DNA of 6,493 nucleotides from JANQPX01 sp039028235. GTDB lineage: Bacteria > Pseudomonadota > Alphaproteobacteria > Geminicoccales > Geminicoccaceae. Shown here in pieces: positions 1 to 5,456 of the stretch. Made by a program: the position numbers and the translations under genes. The DNA is taken from assembly GCA_039028235.1 (NCBI GenBank), contig JBCCIN010000310.1:1-6493 (forward strand), in the 5' to 3' direction. How positions within the stretch are numbered: the stretch's first letter is position 1; each line of letters opens with the position of its first letter. The notes beneath the pieces were generated by a model. It was not told the origin of the DNA, did not search any database, and saw nothing but the letters and a program-made list of their open reading frames with translations.

Positions 1-1
1 G

Positions 2-376
2 ATCTGGGCAGCACTACTCGCGATCTCCTCAGGTATCGCACGCCGCGAGCATATCGGCTTTCGGCTGTTGCTCGAGCGCTTCCCAGACAGCCTGCAAAAG
101 ACGTTCCTCATCGCCTTCGACGCCCTCGCCTTCGCCTTGTTCGCCTTCCTCTTCGCCTACGGCATCGGCATGACCGGCACAGGGGCGAAGCAGTTCGCCA
201 TGATCTTCGGCATGAGCATGGCCATCCCGTACGCTTCCGTGCCTGTATCGGCGCTGCTCGCCTGTATCCAGATCGTCCTCGCCGGGATCCGCGATGCCGG
301 GCGCCTCGATCTGGGCGGCGGCGCACCGCCCGACATCGACGACGACGCCGGTGGCCCGGCTGAGGTCAAGCCATGA
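2..376 (+). CDS. dctQ: TRAP transporter small permease, DctQ family (5'-truncated)
   Basis: This is the C-terminal 124 residues of the small membrane subunit of a tripartite ATP-independent periplasmic (TRAP) transporter. The frame is open from base 2, so the true start lies outside the window. The visible part begins at the end of a membrane helix and continues with a basic amphipathic stretch (ARREHIGFRLLLERFP). Two further hydrophobic helices follow, roughly residues 38-62 and 75-97 of the fragment, the last preceded by the IPYASVPVS segment, which resembles the DctQ motif with a conserved Pro. The tail is acidic and Gly/Pro-rich. In the family this subunit pairs with DctM in the inner membrane for Na+-driven uptake of organic acids or related solutes. 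The stop overlaps the dctM start as ATGA, indicating translational coupling. Recognition rests on the sequence pattern and on the neighbouring dctM. Confidence 0.88.
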   Translation: MWAALLAISSGIARREHIGFRLLLERFPDSLQKTFLIAFDALAFALFAFLFAYGIGMTGTGAKQFAMIFGMSMAIPYASVPVSALLACIQIVLAGIRDAGRLDLGGGAPPDIDDDAGGPAEVKP

Positions 377-1653
377 TCCTGGTCCTGATCATCTTCTTCA
401 CCCTTCTCGCCCTTGGCATGCCGATCGGCTTCGTCCTCGGCATCGCCGGCGTGGCCGGCATTATCGACGCCGGCGGCACCAGCTTTCTCTCGATGGCGCC
501 CAAGCGCTTCTTCGCCGGCCTCAACCTTTTCCCCTTCCTCGCCATGCCGTTCTTCATCCTGGCGGGCGAGATCATGAACCATACCGGCATCACCCAGCGC
601 CTCGTGCTGTTTGCTGAAACCCTGGTCGGCTATCTCCGTGGCGGCCTTGCCCACACCAACATGGTCGCCTCCGTCTTCTTCGCCGGCATCACCGGTGCCG
701 CCACTGCCGATGCCGCCGCCTTCGGCAAGACGCTCGTCCCGGCCATGGTCAAGCAGGGCTACAAACGCCCCTTCGCCTGCGCGGTGACGGCGGCGGGCTC
801 AATCATTGGCCCAACCATTCCGCCGTCTTCCCTGATGGTCATCTACGGCTCGATCATGGGCGTCTCGATCGGCGGGCTGTTTGCCGCCGGCATCCTCCCC
901 GGCCTTCTGATCTGCCTGGTCTGCATGGCGATTATCGCCGGCCTTGCCAGGCGGTATAACCTGCCCAAAGCGGACGATGCGCCGAGCCTTCTGGAGATCC
1001 TCCACGCCTTCCGCTCGTCGCTGGTCGCCCTGATCATGCCGCTCATTATCCTGGGCGGCATCCTCTTCGGCGTGGTCACGCCGACCGAAGCCGCCTCGGT
1101 CGCGGTCGCCTATGCGCTCTTCGTCGGCGTCGTCATCTACCGCGCTATCACCATCGACGACTTCATTCAGATGCTGATCCGAACCGCGCGCGTGACCGGC
1201 GTCATCTTCCTGATCATCGCGTCTGCCTCAATTTTGGGCTGGTGGCTCGCTTTCATGCAGATTCCGCAGGCGATCGCATCAGGTTTCCTCAGCGTTTCCG
1301 ACAATCCCAATGTCATCATCGCGCTGATCCTGCTTCTGCTCCTGACGGTCGGGATGCTGATGGACATCACCGCGATGCTGATCATCCTCGCCCCGGTGCT
1401 CGCTCCGCTGACCGTCGCGATCGGCATGGACCCGGTGCATGCCGGCATCGTCTTCGTGCTCGCGCTCAACATCTCGCTGATGACGCCGCCGGTCGGGGCC
1501 TGCCTGTTCGTCCTGTCCTCGGTCACCGGCGAACGCATCGAAAAAATCGCCGGCGCGCTTTGGCCCTTCCTTCTGGCCGAAGTCGCCGTCCTGATCCTGA
1601 TCGCCTATTGGCCAGAGCTGGCACTGTTCTTGCCACGCCTCTTCGGATTGTGA
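373..1653 (+). CDS. dctM: TRAP transporter large permease, DctM family
   Basis: This is the 426-residue large permease of the TRAP transporter, a normal full length for the family. It is a polytopic inner-membrane protein with about a dozen hydrophobic segments. Family hallmarks visible are FPFLAMPFFILAGEIM near residues 53-68, the GITGAATADAAAFG loop at 105-118, GPTIPPS at 146-152, the VTPTEAA motif at 235-241 and NISLMTPPVG at 366-375. The two similar Pro-Pro-containing motifs fit the inverted-repeat transport fold of the ion-transporter superfamily. DctM forms the cation-coupled translocation path that takes substrate from the periplasmic DctP. The ATG is preceded by GAGGT at 362-366, inside dctQ, six bases upstream, and overlaps the dctQ stop. 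The substrate cannot be read from the sequence. Confidence 0.95.
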   Translation: MILVLIIFFTLLALGMPIGFVLGIAGVAGIIDAGGTSFLSMAPKRFFAGLNLFPFLAMPFFILAGEIMNHTGITQRLVLFAETLVGYLRGGLAHTNMVASVFFAGITGAATADAAAFGKTLVPAMVKQGYKRPFACAVTAAGSIIGPTIPPSSLMVIYGSIMGVSIGGLFAAGILPGLLICLVCMAIIAGLARRYNLPKADDAPSLLEILHAFRSSLVALIMPLIILGGILFGVVTPTEAASVAVAYALFVGVVIYRAITIDDFIQMLIRTARVTGVIFLIIASASILGWWLAFMQIPQAIASGFLSVSDNPNVIIALILLLLLTVGMLMDITAMLIILAPVLAPLTVAIGMDPVHAGIVFVLALNISLMTPPVGACLFVLSSVTGERIEKIAGALWPFLLAEVAVLILIAYWPELALFLPRLFGL

Positions 1654-1659
1654 TGGCAT

Positions 1660-1677
1660 ATGGCGTGGCCACGTCAT
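1660..1677. promoter_or_regulatory. 18-base palindrome between dctM and dctP, possible operator
   Basis: ATGGCGTGGCCACGTCAT pairs with itself at 8 of 9 positions around a centre between 1668 and 1669, with a perfect 10-base core CGTGGCCACG. There is no loop, so a DNA-bound dimeric regulator fits better than an RNA hairpin. It starts seven bases after the dctM stop codon and lies about 140 bases before dctP. No regulator gene is visible in the window. The role as an operator is inference; GC-rich palindromes of this size can also arise by chance. Confidence 0.3.
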
Positions 1678-1695
1678 TGACTCGGACCGGCATGG

Positions 1696-1725
1696 CCTGG
1701 ATCGACGGTTTGCGCCCAGGTTTTT
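1696..1725 (+). terminator. Weak hairpin plus T5 between dctM and dctP, possible attenuator
   Basis: CCTGG (1696-1700) can pair with CCAGG (1716-1720), directly followed by TTTTT (1721-1725). Two G-U pairs could extend the base of the stem, and the 15-base loop may form a few extra pairs. The stem is short, so at best this is a partial terminator that would lower read-through from dctQM into dctP, or an mRNA-processing or decay boundary. It could also be chance. Confidence 0.25.
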
Positions 1726-1802
1726 GGCTGTCCTTGGTGGTGAGGCCGCCGAAGGCGACAACAAAGATCATCTGATCGCGTCAACGGGACGTGACAGCAA
1801 CC

Positions 1803-1812
1803 AGGGAGAGGA
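1803..1812 (+). promoter_or_regulatory. Ribosome binding site that decides the dctP start
   Basis: AGGGAGAGGA lies just before the ATG at 1815. The alternative in-frame GTG at 1791 has no comparable purine-rich element and would put a charged extension ahead of the signal peptide. Confidence 0.7.
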
Positions 1813-1814
1813 CG

Positions 1815-2870
1815 ATGAAACTCCTTAAGAACGCCATCCTAGCACCGGCGGTGCTGGCTTTGACTCTAGGAGTCGGCGCGCTGCCCGCGGCAGCTGAGAA
1901 GGTAATGAAGTTGGGGCATCTGAACAATGACGATGCCTTCGAGAACCCGGCGGGCGCTTTTGGCAAGGTCTTCAAGAACATCGTCGAGAGTGCAACCAAT
2001 GGCGAGATCAAGGTCGAGATCTTCCCGAACGGCCAGCTCGGCAAGGACTTCGAGATCGCCCAGCAGGTGCGGGACGGCGTCATCCAGGCGTCCCTCGCCT
2101 CGGTCGGCGGCCTCGCGTCCCACTATCCGAAGATCGGCGTGATCGACGTCGCCTTTGCCTTCCCGCACATCTCCGCCGTCTATGACGTGTTCGACGGCCC
2201 GTTCGGCGAGGCGCTGGCAGCGGACATCGAAGCCGATCTCGGCGACGTGAAGGTTCTCGGCTTCGCCGACACCGGCGGCTTCTTCTCGATCACCAACTCG
2301 CAAAAGCCCGTCGCCAAACTCGAGGATCTCGAAGGCCTGCGCATCCGCACCATGACCCTTGAGAGCCACCAGACCCTGATCAACTCGCTCGGCGCCGAAG
2401 CCTACCCGCTCGCCTGGGCCGAGGTGTATTCGGGCCTGCAGACCGGCGTGATCGACGGCCAGATGAACCCCGTGCCGATCATCGCCTTTTCCAACTTCGA
2501 CGAGGTCCAGGGCTATCTCACCCTCACCGAGCACCTGTTCACCCCCTACACCATCCTGGTGAACAAGGGCTTTTATGACGGCCTCACCGAGGACGAGAAA
2601 TATATCGTCCATTACGCCGCCAAATCAGGCGTGGTCGCCTCACGCGGCGTCGCCCGCGCGATCGAGGCCTCGGAGAACGGCCTGCCCAAGCTTCAGAAGA
2701 AGATGGAAGTGCATGCCCTCTCACAAGAGGACCGCGAAGCCTTCAAAAATGCCGCCCAGCCCGCCGTGATCGAGCTGATCAAGTCAGCCTACGGCGAGAA
2801 GGGCGAGGAGCTCCTGAGCCTGTTCCTCGAAGAGGTCGATAAGGCCAGAGAGCGAGTCTATCTGCAGTAG
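1815..2870 (+). CDS. dctP: TRAP transporter periplasmic solute-binding protein, DctP family
   Basis: This 351-residue extracytoplasmic binding protein captures the substrate and delivers it to DctQM. The N-terminus is a Sec signal peptide: MKLLK basic region, hydrophobic core to about residue 22, and a likely AAA cleavage site near residue 27, followed by the mature EKVMKLGHL strand. Family features are GEIKVEIFPNGQLGKDFE at about 63-80, the GLRIRT motif at 174-179 and VIDGQMNP at 212-219. Arg178 corresponds by motif to the conserved carboxylate-clamping Arg of TRAP binding proteins, and Asn218 to the conserved Asn of the second domain, so a carboxylate-containing ligand is likely. The exact substrate is not readable. 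dctP lies 161 bases after dctM, whereas the genes upstream overlap, and it ends at a strong terminator. Its placement after the permeases is less usual than P-Q-M order. Confidence 0.95.
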   Translation: MKLLKNAILAPAVLALTLGVGALPAAAEKVMKLGHLNNDDAFENPAGAFGKVFKNIVESATNGEIKVEIFPNGQLGKDFEIAQQVRDGVIQASLASVGGLASHYPKIGVIDVAFAFPHISAVYDVFDGPFGEALAADIEADLGDVKVLGFADTGGFFSITNSQKPVAKLEDLEGLRIRTMTLESHQTLINSLGAEAYPLAWAEVYSGLQTGVIDGQMNPVPIIAFSNFDEVQGYLTLTEHLFTPYTILVNKGFYDGLTEDEKYIVHYAAKSGVVASRGVARAIEASENGLPKLQKKMEVHALSQEDREAFKNAAQPAVIELIKSAYGEKGEELLSLFLEEVDKARERVYLQ

Positions 2871-2893
2871 GTCCTACCAGGACTTGGTTGACG

Positions 2894-2924
2894 AATCGGC
2901 GGCCTCAGGGCCGCCGATTTTCTT
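2894..2924 (+). terminator. Rho-independent terminator after dctP
   Basis: A perfect 11-base-pair stem (AATCGGCGGCC at 2894-2904 with GGCCGCCGATT at 2909-2919) encloses a TCAG loop and is followed by a T-rich run (2918-2924, TTTTCTT with one C). It begins 24 bases after the dctP stop. There is no T-tract in the opposite direction, so it should act on the TRAP operon only and not on the convergent DUF1826 gene. Confidence 0.93.
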
Positions 2925-3051
2925 GTGACTGGGCTCTTTGTCATTCATTGCGCAGCGTCACGTGCTATCTGCCGCTCGTGTTGCCTTTTGACCCAAAGTT
3001 TCCTCGAGGATTTGCTGCACTATCGGAAAAGGCACGTCTCTGCGCCTGTGA

Positions 3052-3768
3052 TCATGCCGGCCGCCAAAGTGGCGGTGAGGCGGTGGAACGTTCGTTCAGA
3101 CAGAGCAGAAGCCTCGTTATGCCGCTGCCGGCGATTGGTGGGGATCGATGCACCACGCCATGCTGATGCCCCTTGAATACCGCGACGGCGTATCGCGGGA
3201 AGTGCCTTAGAGGTCCTGAATAGTCCCCTTGAAGATCGAGGGCGTCTTCTGCGTGGCTGCCGGGCACCCACTCGGTGGTCGGTCCTCGATAGCAGCAGAT
3301 GAGCCTCATCCGAACATGATCGCGATGGAATCGCTTGCACGCATCATGGCGGATGCGTTCCACACGCACGTCGACCTCCGGCACACCAGCGATGGCCGCG
3401 AAGCGCTCAATCAGCTCGACCATATCGTTGCGCAGCTCTCGGGACAGATCGTCTTCTGGAAGCGACGAGGAGGCAAATAAAGCCGCGAGAGCCACAGGTG
3501 CTTCATTTTTTCGAACGAGGATCCGCCCATTCGGCAGAGCTCCCTCCGGCAGGCCGTCGAGCCAGGGCGAAAGCGCTGGCGACATCTCGCGTGGACAAAG
3601 AGCCAGCGAACTGGATGGCCGGTTCACCGCCGATAGCTCATCAAGGGAAGCCGCTTTGATGATGGTGCTGTCGAGACGGACGTCCTCTCCCTCGATCATT
3701 GCGGGTGGATGAGCCGCACCGCGTTCTTTTGCAATGCCGGAAAGACCTGCGGCCGATGGCTGCGTCAT
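3052..3768 (-). CDS. DUF1826 family protein
   Basis: This 238-residue protein resembles the DUF1826 family by its central block KRFHRDHVRMRLICCY followed by RGPTTEWVPG (residues 145-170) and its C-terminal VVHRSPP (205-211). Biochemical function is not established for the family; members have been noted near zinc-homeostasis genes such as COG0523 GTPases. The sequence shows His148-x-Asp150, His207 and Arg219, an arrangement like the metal triad and 2-oxoglutarate-binding Arg of Fe(II) dioxygenases; that reading is mine. There is no signal peptide or membrane segment, so it is probably cytoplasmic. The ATG at 3768 is chosen because AAGGA lies seven bases upstream; a longer frame from TTG at 3801 has no ribosome binding site. 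It is transcribed away from the small gene at 3911 and from a palindrome at 3816-3840. The family assignment is from motif memory. Confidence 0.8.
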   Translation of the reverse strand: MTQPSAAGLSGIAKERGAAHPPAMIEGEDVRLDSTIIKAASLDELSAVNRPSSSLALCPREMSPALSPWLDGLPEGALPNGRILVRKNEAPVALAALFASSSLPEDDLSRELRNDMVELIERFAAIAGVPEVDVRVERIRHDACKRFHRDHVRMRLICCYRGPTTEWVPGSHAEDALDLQGDYSGPLRHFPRYAVAVFKGHQHGVVHRSPPIAGSGITRLLLCLNERSTASPPLWRPA

Positions 3769-3775
3769 GTGGACG

Positions 3776-3780
3776 TCCTT
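3776..3780 (-). promoter_or_regulatory. Ribosome binding site of the DUF1826 gene
   Basis: Read on the minus strand, this is AAGGA, seven bases before the ATG at 3768. It supports that start over the upstream in-frame TTG at 3801. Confidence 0.7.
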
Positions 3781-3815
3781 CGCATGTTGGTGGTGGCTCA
3801 ATGATTGTCGATGTT

Positions 3816-3840
3816 GAATTTGTAATGTTATTACATATTC
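3816..3840. promoter_or_regulatory. 25-base AT-rich dyad, Zur/Fur-type operator candidate
   Basis: The half-sites GAATTTGTAAT and ATTACATATTC flank a GTT centre at 3827-3829; 10 of 12 base pairs match, including the perfect core TGTAAT-GTT-ATTACA. It is a conspicuous AT-rich island in GC-rich DNA, sits 47 bases upstream of the DUF1826 ATG and 70 bases upstream of the divergent small gene, and probably overlaps one or both promoters. The ATGTTAT element and the link of DUF1826 to zinc-starvation genes suggest the zinc repressor Zur. Assignment to Zur is inference; another Fur-family regulator or an unrelated factor could bind it. Confidence 0.55.
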
Positions 3841-3859
3841 TTCTGCGAAGCGAATGCTA

Positions 3860-3875
3860 TAGGCGACGTTGCCTA
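3860..3875. promoter_or_regulatory. 16-base dyad in the leader of the small gene
   Basis: TAGGCGACGTTGCCTA is self-complementary at 7 of 8 positions. It lies between the AT-rich dyad and the ribosome binding site of the gene at 3911, with its centre about 40 bases from that of the first dyad. It could be a second operator, or a small hairpin (TAGGC/GCCTA, six-base loop) in the mRNA leader. No function can be assigned. Confidence 0.25.
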
Positions 3876-3895
3876 GGCTGCGAGACCCATTGGCG

Positions 3896-3902
3896 AAGGA
3901 GG
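3896..3902 (+). promoter_or_regulatory. Strong Shine-Dalgarno of the small gene at 3911
   Basis: AAGGAGG, a seven-base match to the 16S anti-Shine-Dalgarno, lies eight bases before the ATG. It is the best ribosome binding site in the window and the main reason to accept the short reading frame as a gene. Confidence 0.8.
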
Positions 3903-3910
3903 CTCGATAG

Positions 3911-4150
3911 ATGACACCCGGGACCTACGAGCAATGGCGACATTGCATCGAAGTACAATGCGGGATCAGACTGACATCTGACTACGTCGAGCAGAGATTG
4001 TCGGCGCTTCGTGATAGCCGGGACTATCAGACCCAGCGCTTTCAGGAGATGTGGGGAGAGCCCCATCTTCGACAGGTCATCAACTGGTTCGAGCGGGCTC
4101 GAGAGGAGCTTGAGAGCGGGATATCTCCTTCGAACCGCGCTCGAGCGTAA
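3911..4150 (+). CDS. Small conserved-looking hypothetical protein, 79 residues
   Basis: I cannot assign a function. The protein is soluble-looking, with no signal peptide or membrane helix. Its composition is that of a real protein: aromatic residues spaced along predicted helices, an N-terminal block YEQWRHCIEVQCGIRLT (6-22) with Cys12 and Cys17, a middle block DYVEQRLSALRD (24-35), then RFQEMWGEPHLRQVINWFERA (43-63). The pattern reminds me of short uncharacterised alphaproteobacterial proteins, but I cannot name a family. His11, Cys12, Cys17 and His52 could make a metal site; this is speculation. The gene has a perfect AAGGAGG ribosome binding site and is divergent from the DUF1826 gene, with a shared operator-like dyad between them, so co-regulation is plausible. 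The C-terminal nine residues look disordered. Confidence 0.72.
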   Translation: MTPGTYEQWRHCIEVQCGIRLTSDYVEQRLSALRDSRDYQTQRFQEMWGEPHLRQVINWFERAREELESGISPSNRARA

Positions 4151-4241
4151 CGGCACTGGCGATAAGTCTACTGGCCAACCGATGACCGTACCTCGCCACC
4201 TCTTTTTCGGTTAGCTCCCAGCAAGTCCGTCACCACCCAAA

Positions 4242-4273
4242 CCTGACACCAAGCCCACCAGCCCAATGTCAGG
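4242..4273 (-). other. Inverted repeat downstream of yajQ, weak terminator candidate
   Basis: CCTGACA (4242-4248) and TGTCAGG (4267-4273) are perfect complements separated by 18 bases. On the minus strand the hairpin would form 26 bases after the yajQ stop and be followed by only TTT. It lies in the 148-base space between the convergent ends of the small gene and yajQ, where I see no gene. A direct repeat GCAAGTCC occurs at 4221-4228 and 4273-4280. Terminator function is doubtful because the loop is long and the T-tract short. Confidence 0.2.
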
Positions 4274-4298
4274 CAAGTCCAGCCCAGCGGCGCTGTCG

Positions 4299-4784
4299 CT
4301 AGTCGCGGAAATTAATGTATTGGAGGGGGTGGTCGTATTTCTGGTCTTTGACGAAGGCGATCGCGCCTTGGAGATCGTCGCGCTTCTTACCTGAGACGCG
4401 CAGTTCGTCGCCCTGGATGGCGACCTGGACCTTGAGTTTTTCCGACTTGATCGCCTTGACGATTTTCTGGGCAAGCTCGCGGTCGATGCCCTGCTTGATC
4501 GCGACGGATTGCCGAAGGCTGTTGCCGCTCGCCTTTTCCGGCTTCTGGAAGTCGAACGCGCGGGTGTCGACCTTGCGCCTGGCCATATGGCCGCGCAGCA
4601 GTTCCTGGACCTGCTTGAGCTTGAAGTCGTCATCCGCCTTGATGGTCAGGGTCTCGTCAGCGCGCTCGATCGAACAGTCGCTGCCCTTGAAATCGTAGCG
4701 GGTCTCGATCTCGCGCCGAGCGCTCTGAAGGGCGTTGTCGACTTCTGGAAGATCGGTACGGGAGACGATGTCGAAGCTTGGCAT
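4299..4784 (-). CDS. yajQ: YajQ family nucleotide (c-di-GMP)-binding protein
   Basis: This 161-residue protein has the signature N-terminus MPSFDIVS and C-terminus ending YINFRD, matching the ends of E. coli YajQ (MPSFDIVS...FKNFRD, 163 residues). The central segments KQGIDRELAQKIVKAIKSEK and LKVQVAIQGDELRVSGKKRD are also typical, and the fold is expected to be two ferredoxin-like domains. Family members bind nucleotides; some, such as the Xanthomonas protein, bind cyclic di-GMP and act with a transcription factor. The role here is unknown. The frame extends upstream to ATGs at 4802 and 4799, but neither those nor 4784 has a clear ribosome binding site. I chose 4784 because it gives the conserved MPSFDIVS start and usual length. 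It runs divergently from the TadE-like gene at 4972. Confidence 0.95.
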   Translation of the reverse strand: MPSFDIVSRTDLPEVDNALQSARREIETRYDFKGSDCSIERADETLTIKADDDFKLKQVQELLRGHMARRKVDTRAFDFQKPEKASGNSLRQSVAIKQGIDRELAQKIVKAIKSEKLKVQVAIQGDELRVSGKKRDDLQGAIAFVKDQKYDHPLQYINFRD

Positions 4785-4971
4785 GAGGAGATGTCCCATC
4801 ATCGAAATCAGATCATCGTCGGCAGTGGTGCCAGGGAATCCCGCCGTGTCAAGCCTGAAATCGGGCCGTCGCGACCGTCAGCTCCAGGCCGCACCATCCT
4901 TTGCTTTTTCTTAACCAATAGGGCGTAGAAACGTCGGGGGACGATGCGATATGTGAGGCTGGCAGCTTTCT

Positions 4972-5421
4972 ATGGCAGAGGACGGACGGAAAGGACCGGA
5001 AAGACGTGCGATCGGGCCGCCCGATGCCGGCCGAAAGTCGGAGGATGGCGCCGGTACCGTCGAATTCGCCTTGATTGTGCCGTTCCTGCTACTGATCGTC
5101 GTGGCGATCATCGAGATGTCGAACGTCTATTTCATGCGCAGCCAGCTCAGCGAGATCACGCGGGATGCCACGCGCCGCTTCGCCGTCGGCGCCCTGGAAG
5201 AGGCCGACGTTCGACCCTTCATCCTGGAACGGCTCGCCAAGACGACGAATGTCGCGGGGACGGTCGATGTCAACGAATCTGAGATCGATGGCGTCGTCGA
5301 CGTGAACGTCTCCCTCAGCGTACCTCTCGCCCAAGTGCTGATGTTCGACGAATTGATCGGGGAGCTCTGGTCAGGCGCGCCATCCGAGCTGTCCGTGAGC
5401 TCCACGATGATCAAGCATTGA
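4972..5421 (+). CDS. TadE-like pilus assembly pseudopilin
   Basis: This 149-residue protein has a short charged cytoplasmic N-terminus, then GAGTVEFALIVPFLLLIVVA (26-45), the TadE/TadG-type motif: a Gly before a hydrophobic helix with Glu at +5 and Phe at +6 (cleavage expected after Gly26, Glu31). One membrane helix spans about 33-49, and the following MSNVYFMRSQLSEITRDATR stretch is typical of the family's amphipathic segment. The C-terminal 80 residues form a soluble extracytoplasmic domain. Family members are minor pseudopilins of the Tad/Flp pilus export system, processed by a prepilin peptidase. No other tad gene is visible here, though more may lie elsewhere. The start is fixed by a stop codon at 4954-4956 and absence of other starts before the motif; the ribosome binding site is weak. 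It converges on the nitrile hydratase alpha gene with a 35-base gap and no clear terminator between them. Confidence 0.85.
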   Translation: MAEDGRKGPERRAIGPPDAGRKSEDGAGTVEFALIVPFLLLIVVAIIEMSNVYFMRSQLSEITRDATRRFAVGALEEADVRPFILERLAKTTNVAGTVDVNESEIDGVVDVNVSLSVPLAQVLMFDELIGELWSGAPSELSVSSTMIKH

Positions 5422-5456
5422 CGAAGAACCCGAGACAGCCCGTCGGCCGCGATCCC

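Noticed and set aside
157..654. 165-codon antisense frame across dctQ and dctM, rich in Glu, Gly and Asp
   Set aside because: Low-complexity antisense of hydrophobic Phe/Leu/Ala/Ile codons of the two permeases; no domain.
1242..1775. 177-codon plus-strand frame overlapping the end of dctM
   Set aside because: Arg/His/Asp-rich product typical of an alternate frame; dctM is clearly the real gene.
1791..1814. GTG start for dctP eight codons upstream
   Set aside because: No ribosome binding site at that position; the ATG at 1815 has AGGGAGAGGA before it and begins a normal signal peptide.
1866..2612. 248-codon open frame antisense to dctP
   Set aside because: It lies wholly within dctP, and the protein looks like a codon-bias shadow of a GC-rich gene with no recognisable motif.
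3001..3010. Perfect 10-base palindrome TCCTCGAGGA after the DUF1826 stop
   Set aside because: Short, no loop and no T-tract; likely chance in GC-rich DNA.
2888..3166. Plus-strand frames between dctP and the DUF1826 gene (2888-3166 and 2925-3176)
   Set aside because: They start within or just after the terminator, overlap the end of the DUF1826 gene and have no recognisable features.
3229..3712. Plus-strand frames opposite the DUF1826 gene
   Set aside because: Antisense shadows; the minus-strand protein carries the family motifs and a ribosome binding site.
3769..3801. TTG start adding eleven residues to the DUF1826 protein
   Set aside because: No Shine-Dalgarno upstream of the TTG, whereas AAGGA precedes the ATG at 3768.
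4177..4212. AACCGA/TCGGTT inverted repeat after the small gene
   Set aside because: Only six pairs with a 24-base loop; T5 lies inside the loop and not after the stem, so it is not a convincing terminator.
4785..4802. Upstream ATGs for yajQ adding six residues
   Set aside because: No better ribosome binding site, and the family begins at MPSFDIVS.
4803..4971. Search for a promoter or RNA gene between yajQ and the TadE-like gene
   Set aside because: A TTGCTT-like hexamer at 4901-4906 has no good -10 partner at proper spacing, and no tRNA or riboswitch fold could be seen.
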